A stretch of 64,000 nt of DNA, from contig CM054113.1 in assembly GCA_028673005.1 (NCBI GenBank), positions 42,226,117 through 42,290,116 on the forward strand. The letters run 5' to 3'. Positions 32,886-43,846 of this stretch are shown piece after piece (position 1 is the first letter of the stretch; every line of letters begins with the position of its first letter). Source of the DNA: Tanypteryx hageni (lineage: Eukaryota; Arthropoda; Insecta; Odonata; Petaluridae). A model generated the notes under the pieces. It was not told the DNA's origin, did no database searches, and worked only from the letters and a program-made list of their open reading frames with translations. The translations under genes and the position numbers were made by a program.

Positions 32886-34480
32886 CTTTCCGAAACCGAA
32901 GAAATTTGTTTAATTTATAGTTTTTCTTCAAGGGAATCAAAATTGACCCATTGAAGTCCTTTGGCCACTCTCACACTTCATATATCTTAAGAGACAATTT
33001 ATAAAAGCTCTATTTCCCTCCTTGTTCTAATTCATGTAACAGTTCTACCTGGAGATCATCAATTTCTACTGCTTTCTTTGACTTAATATCTCTGAGAGCA
33101 TTTTCAATTTCACTATTCAATATTCTTGGCCAGACATCATCAATCTAAATAGATACTGGCTTCATATCTTTAGCATATCGTATAACTCCTCAATTTATTC
33201 TTTCCATCTATTCCTCACATCCTCAGGCCCATACAACAATTTCTCATTTTTGTCCTTAATTGTGTCCAGCATATTTCCTTTCATGTTCCCTACTAACTCC
33301 TTCACTTTTCCATACAAGTCTATTCTACCTTGCCTTTGTATTTTGTCCATATCCTCACATTGTGCTTTCCACCACAAATCTTGCTTTTGTAGTTTTCCTC
33401 CTAATCTTATTGTTTAACTTTCTTTACATTCTTCTTCCATTTACCCATATTGACTTGCTTACATCTTCTCCTCTCTTTCATTTTTTAATCATCTCTTCTG
33501 TAACACACGGCTTCCTTATCTTCTTTGACGTTATTTTCCCTATTGTTTTATTTGTGCTTTATACAAAACACTTGCAAAATGCCACAGTTGTCCTAGACTA
33601 TTGTTTGGTTACCTTTATTTTCTACAACATGCTTAGCACCATCTTGATTATCTTTCCTCTTTCTTTCCTTGAACAATTCTCAATCCGACTTTTACCATTT
33701 AAAAAATTTAAAACAAGACACCATTACCCCAAATTATGGTCAGAATCTGCATCTGCTCCCAGAAAACTATGAGAGTTCAATACACTGTTCCTACAACATT
33801 GTCTGGCAATGATATAATCAATCTCATATCTGTTTATGTTTCTTGGTATTTTACAAGTATATCTTCACTTGATGTGATGTTTAAACCATGTATTTGTAAC
33901 TATCAGTTTGTTATTTTTATAATCTACCATTTTCTGTCCTCTTTCATTTCTCTTTCCTAGGCTAAAATCCCCACCTCCCTATCTTACTTACCTTTCCGCA
34001 CTAAACCATTGCAATCCCCCATGACCTCCAAGTTCTTTTTCGCCGTTACTCCTCTCATATATTACTCGAGTTGCTCGCACAACTCATCCATTTTCTCCTC
34101 TCTGTGATCACTCATGGGCATATATTCTTGTATAACCACTAAGTTTACTGGTTCTGCCTTGACCTCCACTAACATTAAGAGATTGCTTAGCTGTTGTAAT
34201 TTAATTACCCTTTTACCTGCTTTCTTATCTAAAACTAACGCTTCTCCTCTGGCTCTACTTTCCCCCTATAAATTTCCCTGAAATCATCACTCGTATTTCC
34301 TACCTAAATTTGCACAAACGTAAAACATTTATTTGACCTCTTTTCATTTTTAGCTGTATATTTTCTAACTTGCCTTACCTAAACATCATCCTCACGGTCC
34401 AAGTTCCTATCCTGATTTCTCAAGTCTTCTTTTTCTTCATTGTTCCATTGACATGAATTGTGTAAGAATTTTGTGGAATG
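32280..34480 (-). pseudogene. APE-type LINE remnant (endonuclease to RT), copy A
   Basis: Minus-strand translation in broken frames runs from endonuclease into reverse transcriptase. VNLVVIQEYMPMSDH and KNLEVMGDCNGLV are at about 34170-34000 (APE endonuclease). WWKAQCEDMDKIQRQGRIDL to YGPEDVRNRWKE is at 33377-33195 (linker). Further down, VFM-FVDFKKAFERV is near 32830-32760 (RT palm). Many stops and shifts. Compared with copy B (41990-43060) it lacks about 120 bp at 32886. The upstream 34481-34860 is probably its 5' region, also present at 61400-61790. Confidence 0.65.
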
Positions 34481-35554
34481 ACAGCCTTATTTCTATCACT
34501 GCCTGATGCGACACCAAGCATGATGGGCATTATCCCATACATGTTATGAATTAAATTAATATTTAACTGTGCCATGTTGCTTGGGATATTAGTTGAGGTG
34601 GTCTCCCGTTGCCTTCCTGAACAGTGTTTTTAACATGACATTATCACTTAATTAGGATGACCCACTGGGTATAGACACCTTATTCTGCCGCGTTACTTAG
34701 GTACAGAGGCTGCATGGATTTCTCTTAGTCTACTGATGTTACTGCCATGGGTGACCATACCAGGAGCAAATGCTCCAGCTACTGTAGCTCTCAATGTCTA
34801 TGGGACACCCAAGCCCTTCTACAGCTTCAAGATAGTAGTCCAAGGAATGCTGTAATCATTTATTACATAATTTATGTGCAATAGATTTATACCAGTTTGT
34901 TGATAAGTGAAGTTTGAGGTGCCCAATCATAATTTAGGTTTTATGGGAGGGAATTTTATGAGTGCAGTGGTGCTGTAATCACCTGTAAAAGTTAAATATG
35001 TATTTTAAATAAAATTGCACATGGAATCCCATCACACAAAATAATGGAAATTTTTGCCTGAGCAATCAAATCTATTTTCGGTGGGTACTGAGGGGACAAA
35101 TTTTTGGTGAATCCAAAAAGTCAGTGAAATGAAAGTCAAAAATGAGGTCATCATCATCGCAGGAGTGTTAAGATCCAGAGCTGAGTTGCAAGGTTCTTGG
35201 GGAAAAAATGTGCATTTTAGAAATAACCAGGTAAAATATATATAGTTAATGACTGGGTAAAAATGATAATGTAAATAGTTTAATTATTGATCATTTTTCT
35301 TTTTATCCCTAGTTACTCAATTGTTTTGTTGTCTTCTTTCACAAGAAACAATCAAGAAGAAAACATGTATTTGGGGTGAATCGATTTAAGAGTTTGTCCA
35401 TGTTTTCTAAATTTAAAAACAGCCATTTGCTATTTTCCTTAACTGTTTATAACCTCTTCATTATAGTAAATGTGGCTTTCAGTGTGAATAATTTGGTCAT
35501 GTAATTGACTTTGTTCTACAAGAACAAATACCTTTATTTCTTATACTATTACAG
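34481..35554. other. Duplicated segment shared with 61400-61925 and 63330-63843
   Basis: No gene is recognised. It is collinear with copy C apart from an insertion in C at 61930-63330. The first half is probably the 5' untranslated region of the antisense LINE. Confidence 0.6.
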
Positions 35555-35720
35555 ATACTTGTTAAACCTAAGCAATTCTTACTTGCTTTTGATGACTTGA
35601 ATGTCTTCAGACTAGGTTGCAGGAAAACTTGGGGCAACTTTCGTCCAAAAATGAATGATTCTGATATTATAGAAAATACAGTATTTCTTTTTGATACTGT
35701 AGCTGAAATCATTTATTCAT
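35555..35720 (+). other. Candidate exon of an unidentified gene (copy 1)
   Basis: A pyrimidine-rich tract and CAG acceptor precede an open stretch of 55 codons that begins ILVKPKQFLLAFDDLNVFRL and continues CRKTWGNFRPKMNDSDIIE, then FLFDTVAEIIYS. A strong donor GTAAGTAA follows at 35721. The same acceptor and frame are found in a second copy at 63844. I do not recognise the protein, and no flanking exons were identified. It is phase-compatible with an alternative splice from the last PEX14 exon (ATG|GTAAGG at 29293), which is only a possibility. Confidence 0.35.
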
Positions 35721-36779
35721 GTAAGTAAAAACTAAACTCCAAGTAAATTAATGTGAAGCCAATCCAAGAATTCCTCTTCTTAAATGTTAGAAAAGGAATG
35801 AATTTTATCATGGCAACTTTAGATGTTATTTAAAATTAGGCAACTTATAAATGTATAAGCACCATCTTTCATCATTTTTCCCATGCATACTGTCTTTGTG
35901 GGTGTCACTACACAGTTCACTATGACCAGAAACCACCAAAAGGGAGTTGTCGCAGATAAGAGGCATCTGGGCCTCCCGACGTTTGGAGATCACAATTGCT
36001 AAAGCATTGGGTGTAAATTTTACATAAACCTTTGCTAAAAAAATCACCTGCCAAACTGATTTCCAATAAAATACATTCCAAAAGAGTTATAATTTTAAAA
36101 CTTGGGGCTCCATAAGTCACAGAATGATCTACCGTGTGCTGTAATGTTTATTGTATATTTACAGCTTAAGAATGTTTTTATTGTTTTTGTTTATTGCTAT
36201 TTTTATATTGTAATTTTTAGATTGTGGTTATTATAAATTGTAGTAAGTACCAGTTATTAAAAGTTATATTTAAAAATTATTATTTCATTCATTATTACAA
36301 TAGTATATTAATCTTGTGGGCTATTTAATGTCTAACCATCCTAAATGTTAGACCTACAACATGCAGGCATCAAATTCTAGTTTTCTGGTGCTTAGGATGT
36401 ATTGTATGCTTTCATCTTTCTTATGGGGTTATTATATTAATTTTCAATAATAGGTTCAGTTTAATAAATTTGGTTGAATATGGGAGAGGGGGAGCAATGG
36501 CATATTTCCTAGTTTGGAAACCGCTGCATTAACCGGTATCCAAATGAAAAATTACGGGAACATATTCTGGATTCTATTTGAGAAAAAAATTCGAAAACGA
36601 AAATTTTTTAAATGTAGCATCATTAATTTTAAATTTAAAAATAATATATCATGTTGAAATTATGGAATTACGATCAAGGTAAATACTTTCGTCATTAAAT
36701 CCTCAAGTTGTCAAAATAATCTCTTTTATTACTATGTATTCGTTCTCCAGCATTATCCAGGGTCGATCAAAAGGGATAG
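35721..36779. other. Repeat-rich intergenic DNA
   Basis: 36229-36322 (GGTTATTATAAATTGTAGTA...) recurs at 43640-43735. 36330-36530 matches the hAT-like element at 19240-19756 and ends with the hAT-type terminus TAGTTTGGAAACCGCTGCAT. The rest shows nothing recognisable. Confidence 0.5.
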
Positions 36780-37586
36780 TTGAAAGGCATTACTTTAGAT
36801 GTGCCTTAGCTAAGGCGTCTTAATGGAAACTTCGTTATACATAACTAAATAGGGCTGCATTTTTCGTATCCCTGTTTCTCCATTCATCTGCGCCGTATGC
36901 GACGTCAGCCTCGCCAATTTAATTCGAAGCATGGTTGGGGAAAAGGGAATGGAAAGCATATCATTTCGATAACCCTCCGTTGTTTTACGTAGCAAGCGAA
37001 TTTTGTCTGCTTGGTTATAAAGTAACACTCGTGTATCTGGAGGACTATGGTCCATGTATAAAGTTAACGTGCCTTTTACTTAATTAATAGTTTATCCTTT
37101 GTGGGATTTAAAGGCAATTTTGCATATATTTATCTCGTTTTCTTTCCCTCATCCTTTTTGAATAGGTTTCTTTTTTCTTTACGTGCCGCGGAGAAGACAG
37201 AATTAGTCTTATTAATTCGAACAAGGTGATAAAATAATATTTAAATGTAAGAAATGATCGCGGATTCTTTGAAAATTATATTTATTTACAAATATGCATG
37301 TTTATACACCGTGCATAACACAGAATCAGAAAGACGTTTTGGTATTACGTGCTCAAATCTTGCGGCTCACATTCATATTTAATTGATAAGTCGTACGAGT
37401 AATCACTACTAAAAGTGAGGTTTCGATTGTCTAATCAGCAGGTCCAGATGCTGCTGATAAACCGGACATTTGCCTATCTCCCTCTCCTCCGCCTCCCTCT
37501 TCCGCGGCCCAGGTCTCTGTTCCGTTTACGTGGAAATAATACATGACCACGAGTGACTTCTTGAGGACGCCGCTTTTACTGACTAG
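36780..37586. promoter_or_regulatory. Duplicated upstream block of PEX14-like copy B
   Basis: This block precedes the new start codon of copy B and is repeated upstream of copy C (55280-56078), but it is absent before PEX14 itself. It includes a C-rich stretch with CCGCGG about 80-140 bp before the ATG (CTCCCTCTCCTCCGCCTCCC) and a conserved minus-strand ORF. It may hold a promoter for the truncated gene, perhaps bidirectional; that is inference. Confidence 0.45.
36810..37055 (-). CDS. Unidentified short ORF divergent from PEX14-like copy B
   Basis: An 81-codon frame with ATG at 37055. It begins MDHSPPDTRVLLYNQADKIR and continues LLRKTTEGYRNDMLSIPFSP, TMLRIKLARL. The first 51 residues are matched with conservative changes by the minus-strand ORF at 55544-55332, after which the two diverge. 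The abrupt loss of similarity after KLARL suggests a first exon or a fragment of a captured gene. The protein is not recognised. Confidence 0.35.
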   Translation of the reverse strand: MDHSPPDTRVLLYNQADKIRLLRKTTEGYRNDMLSIPFSPTMLRIKLARLTSHTAQMNGETGIRKMQPYLVMYNEVSIKTP

Positions 37587-38370
37587 ATGGCTACAGTTCC
37601 GCCAGTGATATCAAATTTGAATGTTACATGGATCTATTGCAATGCGGCTATGTTCATTGTCGGTGTATCATACTGTTTGTACTATTTGTCTAAGGTATTC
37701 AACTTATTTTCATTCTTGATTTTAATTTTACACTTATTCAATTGGTTAACTAATTCAGTTACGTCGTTTTCACGACATTGATTGAATAATACACGGTTAT
37801 TTTGTTCCAAAGGAATATTTGTGCCCATTACTATTTAGAAGACGAGATAAAAAGAAGCCTTCAGTCGAAGATTCTGTAAAACTTTTGCAAGAATCGCTAA
37901 ACAAGTATGTAATTGAAATGAAAGAAAGTCTTTATGAAGTGAGGGAGACCCTTGATGCTCAGCAACAAGAATTGATTCGTGTGACATTGCCCCACAATGA
38001 GAGTGCAGAACTGAATGGTGGAAATGGAGATGCTTCAACAAAGAGTACTCTTCAAGACATGAAAGCAGAGATAACATCAATTAAAGGCCTACTTTTGAAC
38101 AGGTTAACTGTTGTAACAAATTATCATATCACTTTCCATCTTTAATGAGAAGCTCCTTCATAAGTTTAATTAATTACAAAAATAACAAACTATATTTCTA
38201 TTGTTGTATTTAATGTGGAGGAGGTCAATATCTCTTTAGAAAGATATGTTTTTGGGTAATATTTTGATCACAGAACCTGTATTTCATTTAGTTTATTTCA
38301 TTGATTCTTCAGGCACCAGTTTCCTAGCACACCAAACCCAAGTCCATCTATCCTAGCTTGCTCAACGTAA
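37587..38370 (+). CDS. PEX14: N-terminally truncated PEX14 paralogue, copy B
   Basis: Exons 37587-37694, 37813-38102 and 38313-38370 correspond to PEX14 exons 3-5 and keep GT-AG sites and phases, giving 151 aa. A new ATG (MATVPPVISNLNVTWIYCNA) replaces the PEX5-binding domain and Pro-rich link. The membrane segment (about residues 14-34), basic patch RRRDKKKP and coiled coil remain. In the second exon 86 of 97 residues match PEX14 by my count. The third exon has a small deletion and insertion relative to PEX14 and meets TAA at 38368, losing the C-terminal tail. No stop or shift occurs before that point. It could be an expressed membrane-anchored partner or decoy of PEX14, or a young pseudogene. 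Confidence 0.6.
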
Positions 38371-39073
38371 CAATGAAAATTCTGGTACCAGAGGTGAAAG
38401 TGCCGAGTCTTCAAGTCAAACTTCTGATTATTATAAAGTACGTGATCTAGAAGACCTGTGTGTTAGTGGTCCCAGTGAAACAGTTATGATTAACAAGAGT
38501 GAAGTGACAGGGGAAGGAAGTGATAGTAGCTTAGAGATGGTAAGAGAGTAATTGTTGCTATTATCCATCAAATAATGAAGAAAATGATATTTCTTAGTGT
38601 TAATTAACTGGCCATAATGTTATAAAAAGCTCATAACTGTATATAAGTTTTCAATATGAAGGAAAGGCTTAACTAGCCTTTTTTGTTATTTTTTATAGAT
38701 CATGGCATTTTTTACTGTATATGAGATGTGATTGGCTGTGCTTCGTGATAAGTGATTTTATAAGGTGAATCTGTTATTCGTATGACTATCAATTTAACTC
38801 TGTTGGGAAAAATTATAATGTTTTAAAAATGTCTTTGAAAGCATTTATTTTCTGGATTTTCACAAAAAATGATGTCTCATTCAAGTAAGTTCCTGCACCA
38901 TGTCCAATGCCTGATGTTACTGATGTCAGATGTAAGTATCAGATTTTGCCAGACTCTCAACTAATTCTTGCTCTTAATTGAGAATAAATTTAATGCACTC
39001 GGGAAAATTATTTTTGAACATATAATGATTGAGATGGGAAGGCTCCCTATGAAACTTCAAACTAAACCCACTC
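38371..39073. other. Duplicated PEX14 3' flank, copy B
   Basis: Continues the homology to the end of PEX14 exon 5 and its flank up to about 39010, where Tigger-derived sequence starts. No additional gene. Confidence 0.7.
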
Positions 39074-40560
39074 TTGATCTACCATTCTGAAAACCTTAGG
39101 GCTTTGAAGGGGATTATGAAATCAAAACTTCCTGTAATTTGTAAGGCAAACAGAAAGGCATGGGCAGCAATGACTCTGTTTCATAATTGGTTTACTGAAT
39201 ATTTTTGTCCAGTAGTTGAGAGATATTTTGCATCCAATCATCTGCCCAACAATGCTCTTCTTATTTATTCTATTTTAGATAATGTACCAGCACACCCAAC
39301 TTGCCTAGATGATCTCAGTGACAGTGTTAAAGTTGTTTTCCTGCCCCTGAATACTACATCTATCCTGCAACCTATGGATCAAGGTATGATAGCTGCTTTT
39401 AACCACTCATCTGGGTATTTAATTTATCGAAACTGGAGGTGGGCATTTAAATTGCAATTGAGGTGAATCAAATCGATTAAAAAATACGTTAATTATTAAG
39501 TATTTGAGTTGTTTATTCTTAAAATTTGTGCCTTAAACTATTTTTACCGCAAGACATGAATTAAAATGTTAATATATATTTATTATTACAATAAAAATTG
39601 AATTTGTTAATAATATTTAATGAACACAAATTCCTAAAATATGGTATAAAGACATTAAAAATTTACACAATTACTAAGTGATTAAAAAATGAAAAAAAAA
39701 TTATAATAACATATAAATGTTGTTAATTTTAAAATTAGGGTAACGGAAATGCAACCTGCAAAGCAAAGTCAGGGTCTAAATACGAGAAGCGTATCTTTTC
39801 CAAATAAAGAAGTGAAGCCCATTTACTGCCAAGATGGTAAACTAAAAGGATGCAGCTAGTTTCCGGAGAAGCTGCGTGACAGAATATTATGGTATACCTA
39901 TAGCAAACAGCCGAGATAACAGCATGATGTATATATACGGCATACCCAGATGAGTGGTTAATGCCTATTATACTAGGAGAACTTTTCCCAAGCTGGCAAG
40001 ATCACAAATGCTTACAAAAAATCACCAACCATCAAAGAATTTGAAGGTCTTACAATGTAAGAGAGACAATTGATAACATCTCCAGTGCTTGGGATGAGGT
40101 GAAACCTAAGATAATGAATGGCATATGGAGGAAGCTTTGGGAAGACTGTGTTCAGGATTTTAAAGGGTTTGAGGATCCAGTTGAAATCATTCAGGAAAAC
40201 ATTGTTGAACTTGGAAAACTGATTGGTCTTCATGAACTAGAGCCTCAACACATTCAGGAGCTTATGGACAGCTAAAGGGATGAATTGACCAATGAGGAAC
40301 TTATGGAAATGGAGCAGGAGAGAGCTGTTGAGGAGGTAGAAGAAAATTGTGCGGATGAGAATGAAAAATATGTCAGGTTATTAACAATGAAAGGCATAGC
40401 TGAAGCCTTTCAACATCTTAAAAGTTTTCTTTCTTACTTCAGTAAAAATGATCCAGATATAGGTAGAAGCTCAAAGGATACAAGAGAGGTGGAGAATGCT
40501 GTAAACTGCTATAGGTTCATTTATGATGAGAAGAAGAAAGCAAAAAAACAGATCTCTTGA
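39074..40560 (+). pseudogene. Tigger transposase remnant, C-terminal half
   Basis: Part of a Tigger1-like transposase, 5' truncated. It shows ICKANRKAWAAMTLFHNWF, ILDNVPAHPTCLDDL (second catalytic Asp), VVFLPLNTTSILQPMDQGMI (third Asp), then AYYTRRTFPKLA, ISSAWDEVKPKIMNGIWRKL and a C-terminal ELTNEELMEMEQERAVEE. It is interrupted by a 555-bp MITE at 39403-39957 and has frameshifts and a stop near 40273. The right terminus of the element is at about 40893 (GAGGGATGCCTG followed by TA). Copies A and C lack it, so it entered copy B after the duplication or was lost from the others. Confidence 0.85.
39403..39957. mobile_element. TTAA-flanked MITE (piggyBac type) inside the Tigger remnant
   Basis: Perfect 16-bp inverted repeats CCACTCATCTGGGTAT at 39403 and its complement ending at 39957, with TTAA directly outside both (39399-39402 and 39958-39961). 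Removing the 555 bp and one TTAA joins the transposase frame as ...GMIAAFNAYYTRRTF, which confirms the boundaries exactly. No coding content. Confidence 0.95.
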
Positions 40561-40893
40561 TTCTTTCTTCAGCAAGAAGGATAATGCTGGAATCCCTCTA
40601 AAGAAGATCTCCCATTCTGATGAAATAAATTTTTAATTTCTATTTTTGGTAAGAGAATATGTTGTTGTTGTTTTATATTTTTATAAAATGCATGCCTTTT
40701 TGTGTTTTAAATCATTTTTTTATAATTCTATGACCAAAATATACATCATGTTGGGAAATCATTAGCATTGAGAGTATGTTGAAAGTACAAATTAAATCTA
40801 TTTTCATTAATTCTTATGGGGATCCCTCACATAATGCTGTTTCACTTGGAGCTCTGGTTTTCAGGAACCAATTAAGAGTGTGAGGGATGCCTG

Positions 40894-41989
40894 TAATTTG
40901 ATGTGGAACTCTGTGAAGTTCAGGGAAGGTTTTTGAAAAAAAAACCATTTAAGCTTCAGAAGTTGAATGCTTTAATGCTGTGTCATAGAACTTTATCATT
41001 GTACCAAATACTTCTTTACATTTGTTCCACATTTACATAAATAAAAGTACATTCCACCAAGTTGTGATTTAGGCATACTTTTTTAATTTTTGTTGGATCA
41101 AATTTTCCTTGTAGATGATGAATGGAAAATTTTATGATTGCTAGAAGTTATACTCGGCATTATGCTATTAATTTTTTTCTCTTTACAAACTACAGTAAAA
41201 TTCCTTTTATTTGGCATCTTAAGGACTACCGATATGCTGGATTAAATGATATGCCGGTTGCAGGACTGCGCTTAGAATGTCATTTTCCAAACTATAAGAT
41301 GCACCAAGATTTAAAAATAAATATTTTAGTACAGTAACAGTCCTCATTTCCAAGTTACATTTAATGTGGCCTGCTACCAAGTTCGGCTGGCCCTTTGTAC
41401 AGTATAATGTAAGTACCAAGGTTTCATCTAGTATTTGTCCTTTTTTTGGAATCTTAGTTGTTGTTGTTGCTATAATTTCATTTATTTCATTTGTCACAAC
41501 ATTTAAAAAAAATATTAGGTGCAAGTCATATGTTTTAGGTTTTCTATTTAAATTTGTAATGGCCCCAGCTACAGTAATATTGAAGAAAGGAAAGAAACTG
41601 CTTGTGAACATCAACTCTTGCTACCTCTAACATTCTAATAGCAGAAATGGGTCAAAATAATACTGGAGGTGTGAAAAACATGGCATATGTAATGTGTGAT
41701 TAGCAACAAAGGCTTACATTTACAAATGCATTATTATCTACAGAGAAGGGGAACATCTTCATCATCTTGTATGTGCAATCCTCTTAAAATATGGTTTTGT
41801 GAGCATATCCATAAATTTCTAATTAGAGGACATAATACCATTAGAGATAAATATGTGGACAAAATCTTTTGGACATCATTGTACTGGACAGGCAGTGATG
41901 TGGACATAAAATTAAGTGAACATAAATCTAGTGGACATTATGACTGTGGACACAAAATAATGGACCATAGAGCAATGAACATATCATCT
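40894..41989. repeat. Copy B duplicated segment and near-identical 1.4-kb block
   Basis: 40896-41160 matches copy A 30250-30500 and copy C 58240-58520. From 41201 the sequence is almost identical to 31475 onward, to 42611. Confidence 0.85.
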
Positions 41990-43060
41990 CTTCTTATCTC
42001 TTGAACTCTTTCCTAATATTCTTCCTTCTATGACTACTTTCATTAAACCATTTCCTTTCAAATTTTGCCTCTCCCATTTCTTCTGTCTATTCCTTACTAC
42101 TCTAATTACTGTTTCCTCTTCCTCGGGTATATTAAGAAATTCCTTGTTCTTTTTCCTCTCTATCCAAGTAATTTTTTCTAGTCTATGCCATACCCACATC
42201 TCAAATGCCTCTATCAGCTCACGTCTTTTCTCATTGACCCTGTCTCACACACACAGAATGCTACAATCCATATCAGGGTTTCACTAACCACTTTTAAATA
42301 TCATATTCAGACTGCCAATCAACAACTCTTGTCATCTCATAAATGCCTTTGTGGACCTTGCTATCCAAGTCCAGATCTCTTTTGTACTTCTTCCATCCTG
42401 TGACAGAATAATACCTAAATCAGATTTCTGATTAAATGCTGATCTGTCCAATCTACCCCTATTTTCCTCAACTTCTCCATAAGCTTCAGCCATAAAACTC
42501 TTTCAAAGGCCTTTTTGAAATCTACAAATCACATGAATACATTTTGGTTGTATTTAATGTTTCTTTCTACCAATGCCCTCATCACCATTATGGCATCCCT
42601 AGTGCCATGACCTTTCCGAAACCGAAGTGATCTATTTTTATGTAGTTATTATGTTTTTCTTCTAGCCTCTCATTAAAAATCCTGAGAACAATTTTAGCTG
42701 CATGCCAAATTAAACTGATTGCACTATAATCCTGCCATTTGTTTAATTTATAGTTTTTCTTCAAGGGAATCAAAATTGACCCATTGAAGTCCTTTGGCCA
42801 CTCTCACACTTCATATATCTTAAGAGACAATTTATAAAAGCTCTATTTCCCTCCTTGTTCTAATTTATGTAACAGTTCTACCTGGAGATTATCAATTACT
42901 ACTGCTTTCTTTGACTTAATATCTCTGAGATTATTTCCAATTTCACTATTCAATATTCTTGGCCCAACATCGTCAATCTAAATAGATAATGGATTCATAT
43001 CTTTAGCATATCATATAACTCCTCAATTTATTCTTTCCATCTATTTCTCACATCATAAAA
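41990..43060 (-). pseudogene. LINE reverse transcriptase remnant, copy B
   Basis: The minus-strand frame 42773-42588 reads MIPLKKNYKLNKWQDYSAIS, then AAKIVLRIFNERLEEKHNNY and IDHFGFGKVMA. This is the typical 'RxISL...AKIxxRIxNxRLE...DQFGFRKG' block at the start of LINE reverse transcriptase. The following palm region continues in a broken frame. Copy A carries the same region minus about 120 bp. It is 5' truncated near 43060. Confidence 0.8.
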
Positions 43061-43341
43061 CAATTTGTCCATTTGTAACAAAATTGACCACATCCTAAGA
43101 ACGAGTCATATGGAATGGAAAAAAACAAATTAACTAAAACGCACATGCAGCTTGCAACTCTAGACTTTCCTCATACATGTAAAATGTTGCAAAATTTAGT
43201 CAACCAACAGAGTGCAACACTTTATACGAGTGCTATTGTAGGCTGTGAGGTGTCAGTCAGGGGTCAAGCCTGGGACGGTGAATATGTGCCGATTTTTTGT
43301 GCTACAGTCTGTTGAAAACTTTACCATCTTAACAATTAAAA
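43061..43341. other. Nothing recognised
   Basis: AT-rich sequence between the LINE fragment and a Tigger fragment. It may be the 5' non-coding part of that Tigger copy. Confidence 0.4.
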
Positions 43342-43555
43342 ATGAGTGGGAAAAGAAAATCAAGTAGCAGTGAAGTGAATGATTCTGCTAATTAACAAAG
43401 GTGTATCACATTAGACCTGAAATTAGAGGTTTTGTGGTGATTCAATTTTGATGAAAAGCTAAATGTGATTTCTAAGGCTTTAGGCCTTCCTCCTTTTACT
43501 CTGTGCACCATTCACAAGAACAATGTTTCAGTTAGGGCAAGTGCATAATCTGTTG
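43342..43555 (+). pseudogene. Tigger transposase N-terminal fragment
   Basis: MSGKRKSSSSEVNDSAN is followed by a stop, then ITLDLKLEVL, EKLNVISKALGLPPFTLCTI and HKNNVSVRASA. This matches the start and CENP-B-type helix-turn-helix of Tigger1-like transposases. It is separated from the C-terminal Tigger fragment at 39074-40560, so it is either a different copy or a piece moved by rearrangement. Confidence 0.7.
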
Positions 43556-43846
43556 CAAACTCAATGGAAATACTTGCATTGCTTAACAAATATTCACTTA
43601 ACGAATGATATTTGTGGAACGTATCCCATTCGTTAACTGGTTATTATAAATTGTAGTAAGTACCAGTTATTAAAAGATATATTTAAAAATTATTACTTCC
43701 TTTGTAATTACAATAGTATATTAATCTGGTGGGGTCACCATGAATATTTGCATCGGGACTCCCTTCAGTGATTGACTGGCCTTGACTACAACTGGCAATA
43801 ACTATGCATGTGAAACAACATTGATTATTATCTCAATTTCCATATA
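43556..43846. repeat. Copy of the 36229-36322 repeat and flank
   Basis: 43640-43735 repeats 36229-36322 with a few differences, then diverges at GTGGGGTCACC. No gene. Confidence 0.6.

Noticed and set aside
33260..33772. 170-codon plus-strand ORF rich in Phe, Leu and Ser
   Set aside because: Antisense to LINE linker and endonuclease sequence; hydrophobic composition is the usual result of reading AT-rich coding DNA backwards, and it starts with a non-ATG codon.
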